64,000 nt of DNA from Apoderus coryli. Lineage: Eukaryota > Arthropoda > Insecta > Coleoptera > Attelabidae. Within the stretch, counting starts at the first letter, position 1; each line of letters starts with the position of its first letter. The DNA is taken from positions 23,746,001 through 23,810,000 of the forward strand of contig OU452201.1 of the NCBI GenBank assembly GCA_911728435.2. Direction: 5' to 3'. Both the position numbers and the translations under genes were made by a program. The notes beneath the pieces are model-generated. The model did not search any database. It was not told where the DNA came from and saw only the letters and a list, made by a program, of their open reading frames with translations. Shown here piece by piece: positions 56,085-64,000 of the stretch.

Positions 56085-56154
56085 CGCTGCAGGCTGATTG
56101 CATACTAATATACGAATAGTTTGGTGGAGTAGACGTTGTTTTTATTTGTGTCTT

Positions 56155-58816
56155 ATATGTGTTATTGTTTTCGTCGTTTACGGTTAAATCTTGTGTGGAG
56201 AAGACATTGATGTGGGTTGTTTTTATTAAAATAAGACTTAACACCACTTTATGCCGCTATGACTTACCACTTCTTAGAAAATTAAGGTCAAATAATAATC
56301 CGGCCTCTGGTGTTTAGTTACAGTTTCTATAAAATTAAAACTTGGTAAGCTGACTTTCTCACAACAAACCAGTATGATTAATCGCTACATTTCACGAAAA
56401 CTCAATAAAGGAAAATTAAATGACAATCAGTAAAATAGCTAAATTACTCTTTGCTTGTCGGTTCTGAAGTTCAGTCAACAATCAAAAGACAATCATTTTT
56501 CAGTCAGATGTCAAATTCCTTCAAGAACAGCCACGAAACAAAAGTAATGAAAATGCAGCGGTGATATACGGGGTGGGCGAATTAATTCTTTAGTCAAAAA
56601 ATATTATTTATAGAATAATAATTGTTCTTCTGATGCAAAAAGTCAGATTATATACAGGGTCCTCCAACATCATTTGTAATAATATGTTTAATGTTTTTAG
56701 GTAGAAAACCAATAATGTATTAATGGTTAAAATAATATGTTTACAATCGGTATTGAATATACAATTTCTACAAATTTCAAGACTTATGAATGAATATTTT
56801 TAAGAATGTCTATTCGCCGCTTGTGAAATATTGAAATAACAACATGTGATGTTCGTACAAATTCGAAAATTTAGGCGATTAAATAAAGAGTTGGTTTGAA
56901 TTAATGATTTAATATAGATTCGTAAAACTATATGATAATATTATAATATTATATTACCTAACTGATTCTAGTATGATATACAGTGCGCAAGTACATATAA
57001 TCTGTTTTTTAATGAAATTTAAAATGTAAAAACGTTGATAATTTTATATTCATCCGTACCTAATTTTGTTCAAAAAAGTGTAATTAATAATCACATGAAA
57101 AAAAAAATCCAAAAAAAGTCGTGATTTCTATTTGGCAGATAATTTACAAGAACAAAGACGTGTGCCATAGTCTCAAATGGAACTTTCATAAAGTTGTTTC
57201 TATGACTATAACCATAGACATTTCGATATGGAAATAAGAAATTAAAATCACTTACATCTGATACTCCCCCTTCCTTTGTTTAACCTCCTGGATAACATAC
57301 CGTCATCACCAATTACGTAGTTCCAAGCACCGGAGGCGCTCGACAATATTAGAAACCATATTTATGACCGATTTTTTTTGTACACACATCACTATTACGC
57401 GACGGGCGCGGCGCTGATTTAAAATTTATTGAATACATATCGACGCTCGCAAATAAGAACATCGTAACTCTATCACGACAGTTTTACAGTAAAAGGGGTT
57501 AACGTTTCAAGTGGTTTGTCTTAACTAAAGCACGACTTTTAATAAAAACCAAAATACTGATTTTTTAAAAAAAGTGATCGAACGTTCCCCAACTGACCCT
57601 ACATAATTAAAATTGACAACTGCTATTTGGTACTTGTTATCAACATGTTCTTAGGCAACTTTGTTGTAGGCAACATATTTTATACAGGGAATAACCAGTT
57701 TAAAATAATATAATTTTAATTATTTGATAATATAAATACAACAAACGGCTTATTAGAGATTACATATTATTATGTGCACTTCGTAGAAAAAGCACATTCC
57801 CGGAGTCGTAGGATTGCTGATGCTGGCTACTATTTCGTGACTTTCTGAAAACTATGTGGACGGAAGTATTAGTATTGCGCTTGGTGTTTATTGCAGAGTT
57901 TTATGTATACATCGTTTTTTACAAATACTATTATAAAAAGGAAATGTTGTTCACCTGCGGACAGCAAGTAATTCCTGCTCTTATCGTTCAGAGCCAGCCT
58001 CCGCAAACATGACGTGGACGGCCATTAAGAGCACCCGAACAATATTGGATGAAATGGGAATGGGAGAGCGAGTGAGAACGCATTCGGCGCTCGGTAAAAT
58101 TGTATTAGGGTTTATGTTATGAGGTTTGGTACGCTTGCTGCAGCCGACAAGTTTGATAACATTTTGTGTTTAGTGTATTAGAGATATTATAAAATAATGG
58201 ATATTTTTCATATACAGAGTGATTTTTTTGAGTGTATCTATTCAAAAATCTCCAGCACTATGAATGCAAAGGTATCTTTATGAACTTTGTATTATGTCTA
58301 TGATGGAGTATTCTGTATTATAGGTGTTTATTTTATACATTGAACAATATGATCCATTTCCAAAATGGAATGGTAGTTTAAATAAAACAAAGAACATTTT
58401 CAAGCCAATCCACCAAAATTAAGATGACAGTAAATCACAGGGCCCAATAACACAAATCATAAAACGATATAATAATAAGAAAAAAATACAATATATCTTG
58501 TAGACCAAGGTGTTGCAAGTCACAACAATAAGAATAAATTAATCAACAAATCAAATAGAGGCAAATGTAAATACAATCTAAAACTACAATAAAAAACCAG
58601 CGCATTATACGCTAACACATAAAATATAACACGTACATATAGATCGAATTAGATGTGGTATATTAAGAGGGATTACGGAAATTCACTCATCATAATTCTA
58701 TGTATCAGTATTAGCAGAGATATATTAGCTATGAATAGAAACTTTTAAGTCGATAACAATAACTAGTTATATTTTTAATTTAGTTTTCTTTTCTTGAGCC
58801 TTATTTCTTCAATATT
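56155..58816. other. Noncoding stretch with two GC-richer patches
   Basis: No supported gene. CG-rich patches at about 57400-57460 and 57950-58150 stand out. A TATACAGGGTCC fragment at about 56654 and the repeat copy at 58219-58305 are the only repeat traces noticed. Confidence 0.35.
58219..58305 (+). repeat. Short dispersed repeat, copy 2 (partner at 43038)
   Basis: AGAGTGATTTTTTTGAGTG and following blocks match 43038-43115 in order. Confidence 0.45.
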
Positions 58817-59051
58817 TAGATTTGAAAACTTCTTAGGATGAGGCTCACAAATTACAACAACAGGTTAAATAACGCCTTGTTATTTATTGTCAAACATTTT
58901 TAAAAAACACAACGTTTCGGCAACATACATCCGTTGCCTTCTTCAGGTAATTTACATACAAAAATCGTCCAGTGGACAAACTAGTGTTCTCTTTTGTATA
59001 TCTGTTGTTGTTGTAATTTGTGAGCTTCATCCTAAGAAGTTTTCAAATCTA
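58817..59051. repeat. Fold-back element with about 47-bp arms around a hammerhead-like motif
   Basis: 58817-58863 and 59002-59051 are inverse complements with one substitution and one 3-base difference; the arms contain AAAACTTCTTAGGATGA and CACAAATTACAACAAC. In the loop, on the minus strand (58908-58947), is CCTGAAGAAGGCAAC, a loop, then GTTGCCGAAACGTTGTG: a CTGANGA box, a 6-bp stem and GAAAC. The cleavage triplet of a hammerhead is not obvious. Confidence 0.55.
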
Positions 59052-61394
59052 TATATTTTTAATATTAAAGATATACTAGTTCAATAAATATTATTCCAGT
59101 TTATCAAAATCAAACAAACGCCTATTTTAATTGAGGAACACGCCAAATTAAAAACCTAACGACCGACTTTTACGTTGCGTTAAAGGGATCGCATATGGTA
59201 GTTAGGGCAAGCATCACAAAGCTCTATATATATTTTTATGTACCATAAAAGCACTGCTTAAAATGGCTCACATATCAAGAAATATACTATGTGCAGATCT
59301 GATAGAAGAAGATGAAAAATAATTCGTTACTTACATCAAAGTTTGTGTATACTGGATAAACTTTAGTTAAATGCCAGTCAGTACTCCCGTGGTTGCCAAA
59401 ATTGTTGATTAACGAAAATAATATCGTATAATTAAATACTAATTTCGTTCAGGGATTTAAAATAGAACGCATTAATAAAAAAACACATTATTTGGATCAC
59501 AAAAAGCACTAAATTACATCTTAACACTTTTTTTAAATAATTAAAAAGAAGAAAAAGAGATATAAAATAATAACAATTATGATTTAATGAATAATATACT
59601 AATTTAGGAAAAATAAAAGTCAGCAATCAATATATGCATCCGTGGTCGAATAATATAACAAAAACTAAGGATGCATAGTACATGAACCTTGACAACGAGA
59701 GAAATGTATTCATGTCTGGAACAAGAACGCATAGTTATGCATTGTTGTAATAATTATGTTATAATTTAAGTCTTACCATTTCGTGAAAATAAAAACAAAA
59801 TTGAAAGTAAATTTCTCTAAAACTACTTAATGTAACGTTTTAAAATAAGCATCAATAAAAACATTGTTATGTTATTGAGTTTTAGATTTTTCTTTTTCAA
59901 AATCATCGATTCACAACTATTTATTAAAGTGGTTGGTAAAATACTTTTTTGCTTTCAACGTGAAAAAAAAACCAAAATATATTTACGCCCTCTAGCGGAC
60001 ATTTTAGGAAAGTAAAACTATTTTCCAGCGATTTCCCTAAAAAAAAATATCGCTAAAACCGTAACATGATTAGTTTTCGAGATAGAGCCGGTCCGCGATA
60101 TTAAAAGCCCAAAACGACACCCCAAAAATGGAGAATTAGAGCACTATCAAGTTTACACTATTAAAACCTCCTTAATAATTTATTATTATTTTTTAAAAAA
60201 CACATTACGATTGAAAGTTGAAATTTTTTGACCCGTGTATAAACAAATCATCAACATATATGTCAAAAACAAGAATACCTTGCCAAGTTAATGTAAAATG
60301 TCAGATTGGATTTATATTTATTTAATTTCAAATTTTGGTGTGAAATTTTCTGCTCTATGAGTAGACACTTGTAATATTTATGTAATATTTATCAACACAT
60401 TGAAATATACCAAATGCTAACAGCTGTTATGAAAAATTAAAATCAGTTAAATTTATGACCGTAACAGTACAGATTTAAATTTTCTATTTTACTACATGAT
60501 GATGCCCTCTAATATTAGTAATAATAATAATGTATTACCTATATTATAGAGTGTCGAGAAATTAAATTTGTTTATTAATTTCCACATCAACAAGCAATTT
60601 TCATTCGTGATTCTTAGGAATATCTCTAATTAAACCATTGATGTTGGAATTGCCCGTATTACAGGAGTTAATTTATATAGAGATTTGATAATATTGGAGA
60701 CAAAGGATTCCCGTTTTCATTTGAGAACAAAATTTATTACTAGGGAAACTATTTGTTAGAAAATAGGATTATCATGTTATTCAAAAACTTTGATGTTAAT
60801 GTGAACCCAATATTTATCTATAATTAATTACAACTTCAAGTTCGTAAACAGGTAGTTCAATTATTTCAATAAAACACGCATGATATCTGAAGCAATTTTT
60901 TATGTTTTATTAAGAATTTCTTAATCAGTAGTTGACTATTGTGGACAAAAAAAAAAAGAATGAAGGGAAAAGAAAACTGCAGTGTTCTCCACAAAACAAT
61001 TCAAAAATCTCTAATAACAATCACATTTCAAATTCGGAATAACGACATCAATATTTTCAAATTAAGTGGATATGACTGTCCTCATTCAATTCAGCATCCA
61101 CTGTAAGATGGACTACTTTCGAAATAACATATAAAAATGATTTATTATATTTTGTCGAACTTGCGTTACAGACCAGGAGCTTCGACAGAACTGTCTTTTT
61201 CCTTTGCACCTGTACAGTGTGAGGACGTTCTGAAAGAGATTTGGCTCTTGAAACATTGTAGGTAATTGTTGTGATCTTAACGATATTAGTAGTAGGTATT
61301 ACCATCAAGAAAAGTGTAGATTATTTATTTGAAAAATAATAGAAAATAGAGTTACACCTATTAAAAAAAATGAAAGAGAGAGAACTCACCGAGA
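59052..61394. other. AT-rich noncoding stretch
   Basis: No supported gene. The minus-strand frame at 61057-61308 has no motif. Confidence 0.35.
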
Positions 61395-62000
61395 TAATAT
61401 TATCTGGTATATCTCGGTCTCTGGTATCCTTTCGATTCGAGGGGATACTTTGTAAGCGTTTAACACAGTATTTAGAGGGTAACAAGATTTTGTCACAGAG
61501 TCTGTTTGGGTTTAACGCTTCACGAGCCACATTGTTTCTGAGGTTGTAGATGCAATTTTTAAAGGACTTGATGTGAAAGAGTATATAGGACTCACTTTGT
61601 ATGATCTTAGCAAGCCGACTGACTGCGTCTAATGAACCACTGGATTTGCTCAGACCCAAACTTTGGAATTGGCATGAATACATTATAGGGTACATTCAGA
61701 TGAGTTGTGGTGTTCGTCAGGGGTCGGATTTGGAACTCTTGCTGGTTTTGGCAATATGTTTTTTCGACTAACCGAGTTATCTGAAGACAATAGATCGATC
61801 CTTCTCGCTGTCAACACTAGTATTATAAATCATTGTCTGCTGAACTATATTTGGCAACCGCTGCTTCTCAGGACTGGTTCATAAGTAACTGCTAGAAACT
61901 AAATGTTGCGAAAAACCTAACAATATTTTCAGCGAATGATCGCGTTTTCTGCAGAAATGCTGTCAAACTCTTGGCTATTAAATGCAGCGTTACGTAAGGG
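61395..62000 (+). pseudogene. Strongly decayed non-LTR reverse transcriptase
   Basis: Across shifting plus-strand frames: GILCKRLTQYLEGNKILSQS, then FTSHIVSEVVDAIFKGLDVK, EYIGLTLYDLSKPTDCV (first catalytic aspartate block), GYIQMSCGVRQGSDLELLL (decayed form of the QGSVLGPLLF block), SLSAELYLATAASQDWF and NDRVFCRNAVKLLAIK. The order of blocks is that of a CR1/Jockey-like palm and thumb. The FADD box has been lost. Many stops and frame changes exist. The 124-codon frame on the opposite strand here (61321-61695) is a shadow. Confidence 0.7.
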
Positions 62001-62363
62001 CGCAGCATATTGAGGGTTTCAATGAAAAAAATCTCAGTGAATTTGTTTGCACTGTGCAGATATGCGTCCCGCTAATAAGTTTTAGTAAGTATTATTTTTG
62101 TGTACCTACCTATGTTAAAAGGAAAACCATAGATACATTTTTCGAACATTTATAATACATGGTGTTTAAAAAAAAAAAGTAATGATTGCTTGTATGTTTG
62201 TACAAAACAATAAACATTAAAATTCATTGGCGTACATGAAAAGGTCGTAATGTTGTTTTTAATGATACAGATTAAAATAAAACAAAATTCTTGTTCCATT
62301 TTTCAATTCACATTATATTTAAGTCAATTTTGGTTCTGCCTATTCGTTTAATACATTTGCCGA
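62001..62363. other. Noncoding stretch before the hammerhead
   Basis: No gene seen. AT-rich. Confidence 0.35.
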
Positions 62364-62408
62364 TCACCACTGATGAGTTGGGGATCAACGAAACGCTCCG
62401 TCTGGTGA
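62364..62408 (+). ncRNA. Candidate type I hammerhead ribozyme with complete core
   Basis: Stem I is TCACCA (62364-62369) with TGGTGA (62403-62408), 6 bp. The first core box CTGATGA is at 62370-62376. Stem II is GTTG/CAAC (62377-62380 and 62386-62389) with a GGGAT loop. GAAA is at 62390-62393. Stem III is CG/CG (62394-62395, 62399-62400) with a CTC loop, closed by the conserved A-T pair (62393, 62401). The cleavage triplet GTC ends at 62402, so self-cleavage is predicted after that C. Every invariant core base of the hammerhead is present. The very short stem III resembles hammerheads of Penelope-like elements and animal retrozymes. No reverse transcriptase of the Penelope type was found nearby. 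A tandem second copy was not seen. Confidence 0.75.
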
Positions 62409-63519
62409 AAGCATGGTAATGTGAAACAAATTTCCAACAAAACTTAAAGTCTTGTTACAGCAAGCAATTTATTAAAAAAGCCTCCCGCCAGGGAATTCGG
62501 GTGTGTCTAATGTTGGCAATAGGATATGATGGAGTTGTTGCTTCTCGTCCGGCCATCGTTTGTGGGCTTTGGTTCTCCGGGCAAATTGTCCGCTCACACT
62601 AGTTGTCGTTAAAAACATCTTGTTGTCTTAAAGACAACTTTGTTTATCTTTAGAATGAACTGCTGATATTAGGTGCCATACAAAGGTTCCCACTTGTATA
62701 AAAATAAGCTTAGCTAATTTTAGCAGTTGGTAGTTGAAAAGTCGGAAAAATATACATACAATAATATACTTTTAATGTTGAATAGAATAATGTTAACAAG
62801 TTATTAAAATGATTTTTTATTTTAGATTTTCAAAAAACCATGAGAGAAGTAAAGATTTCAAATATTGGAATGGAGGATCTTAAGAACATTCTCACATCAT
62901 CTCTTGGAACCCAAATTGGTACTTAAAAGCAGATTCGGTTCCGGAACTTTAATGCCCCAATTTTCCAACACCCTTCATGATCTAGGTAAGTTATATTTTG
63001 TATTAACTTACTACGAGGCACTTACCAATTCATTATCAGTTTTAATTAGGTAATATTTATTTTAGCTCTGGCTCAACGAGCAATTGGTATGGTTGGTGAT
63101 GAGTCGCTTACACGCTTTTTACAATCATTGCAACATCGACAGTCTGAAACTAATCATGCGCGTTCGCTCCGTCCTGGAACACCGAGAACTTTAACCTTCC
63201 AACATTCCTTCTTCTGACGGGTTGAGCAACTGTCAGTTGGATATGCAGTTCTTAACAACTGATTTTTTCCGGACCAATATATCCTACAATTTTTTAAATT
63301 TTATAGTTCGGGTAAATCTTTATATTATACTCTCTTCCGCTAGCAGTATCCTTGTGGCGCGATAGGTTACATTCTTTTGCGTGTCAGAATCAACAGTAAA
63401 TTGTTGGAAAATCTATAAAAAATAATATTGGATATTGACATATTGACATTTTCATCGTAAATCTATCAGATTTTTAACAGTGTTGCCATTTTGGTATGCC
63501 GCGGTAAGAGAGAAAATAG
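62409..63519. other. Mostly noncoding; weak exon-like pattern near 63 kb
   Basis: A frame from 62865 could join through a GTAAGT..TTTTAG intron (about 62985-63065) to a second open stretch ending at about 63216 (AQRAIGMVGDESLTRFLQSL and on). The product is not recognised, and the first exon competes with other frames. The GC-richer part at 62480-62620 has no recognised content. Confidence 0.25.
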
Positions 63520-64000
63520 TCTGATTTTGTTGCACGTATTGCATTATCTCCATTAGAAATATATAAAATAATTACTTCTATTAAACCTAATGCTGCTGGA
63601 AGCGATGATCTTTCAGTTGTTATGATTAAGCTCACCTTACCTATTTTATTAAATCAGATAACCCACATAATAAATATCTGCATTGAAACTGGCTACTTTC
63701 CAAGAATTTGGAATACAGCAGTGGTATGCCCGGTACCTAAAGTAAATTGTCCTAACTCTGTAAGTGATCTCAGACCGATAAGCTTACTTCCAGTCTTGAT
63801 CAAGGTATTAGAAAGAGCTATACATCAACAACTCTATCAATTTGTAAATGTTAATGGTTTGCTACCAGAAAGTCAATCTGGATTTAGGCCAGGTTTTGAC
63901 TCAACATCACTGTTGTTACATGTAAATGATTTGATAATTCGTGGTTTAGATAATAATATGGCGACTATATTAGTGCTTTTCGATTTTTCCAAGGCATTTG
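63520..64000 (+). pseudogene. CR1/Jockey-type reverse transcriptase, runs off the right edge
   Basis: The frame is open from 63520 (directly after a TAG) to the window end, about 160 codons. It begins in the region before the palm: LSPLEIYKIITSIKPNAAGS, then IWNTAVVCPVPKV, SDLRPISLLPVLIKVLERAI, LLPESQSGFRPGFDSTSLLL and LVLFDFSKAF (first catalytic block). The spacing is normal for CR1/Jockey-like polymerases and there is no stop in the visible part. The endonuclease does not precede it in frame, so the copy is probably 5'-truncated. Its fate beyond 64000 is unknown; it could be intact downstream. Confidence 0.8.

Larger units (their letters stand above)
55595..56154. mobile_element. Fold-back element with perfect 65-bp arms and a hammerhead-like motif
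   Basis: Positions 55595-55659 and 56090-56154 are exact inverse complements over 65 bases (the arm includes AACAACGTCTACTCCACC). Just inside the left arm is a second, smaller hairpin at 55661-55757, and just inside the right arm is a hammerhead-like motif (56043-56084). No coding sequence of note lies between. Inverted terminal segments with a hammerhead are known from Penelope-like retroelements, so this may be a nonautonomous piece of one. Confidence 0.65.

Noticed and set aside
61321..61695. 124-codon minus-strand frame
   Set aside because: It lies opposite a plus-strand reverse transcriptase relic whose motifs are clear, so it is a shadow.
1..64000. CRISPR array or bacterial operons
   Set aside because: No regularly spaced identical repeats, no ribosome-binding-site pattern and no bacterial gene families; content is insect-type mobile elements.

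Overview
The window is AT-rich (well over 60% A+T by eye) and looks like intergenic or intronic DNA of an insect with a large, transposon-filled genome. The mix of BEL/Pao, DUF4817-type mariner-like, CR1/Jockey-type and hammerhead-bearing elements suggests a beetle, but this is inference. There is no bacterial signature, no rRNA or intact tRNA gene, and no complete host gene. The only host-like coding pieces are a possible first exon of a THAP zinc-finger gene (about 14.06 kb) and a weak exon-intron-exon pattern near 63 kb.

Layout. 0-10 kb: old repeats, a minus-strand mariner-like transposase relic (2.04-2.6 kb), two copies of a tRNA-headed SINE-like repeat (5.79 and 9.1 kb) and two copies of another dispersed repeat (1.55 and 9.3 kb). 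11.6-19.3 kb: four transposon relics on the minus strand: a long uninterrupted non-LTR reverse transcriptase, an endonuclease fragment, a mariner-like transposase fragment and the C-terminal end of another non-LTR polymerase. 19.5-26 kb: a cluster of long hairpins and fold-back elements. 26.0-33.1 kb: a complete BEL/Pao LTR retrotransposon with 598-bp LTRs that differ at two bases and a 5-bp target duplication, inserted into an already nested repeat. 36.35-38.43 kb: a Tc1/mariner-like element with 340-bp terminal inverted repeats and an open 370-codon transposase. 39.2-42.4 kb: a mariner fragment and two CR1/Jockey-type reverse transcriptase relics. 47.5-54.5 kb: a DUF7869-like relic, a composite (non-LTR relic inside a mariner-like relic) and a pogo/Tigger deletion derivative. 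55.6-64 kb: hammerhead-ribozyme-like motifs in fold-back arrangements, a decayed reverse transcriptase and the start of another running off the right edge.

The most interesting items are: (1) a small type I hammerhead ribozyme fold at 62364-62408 with every expected core base, plus related, more decayed motifs next to inverted repeats elsewhere (Penelope-like or retrozyme-like ends); (2) a hairpin repeat family with constant outer ends but different palindromic cores at each locus; (3) the young BEL element whose reading frame nevertheless steps by -1 four times; and (4) the long-TIR transposon with an open transposase. The genes do not form a pathway; they are independent mobile elements at different stages of decay.
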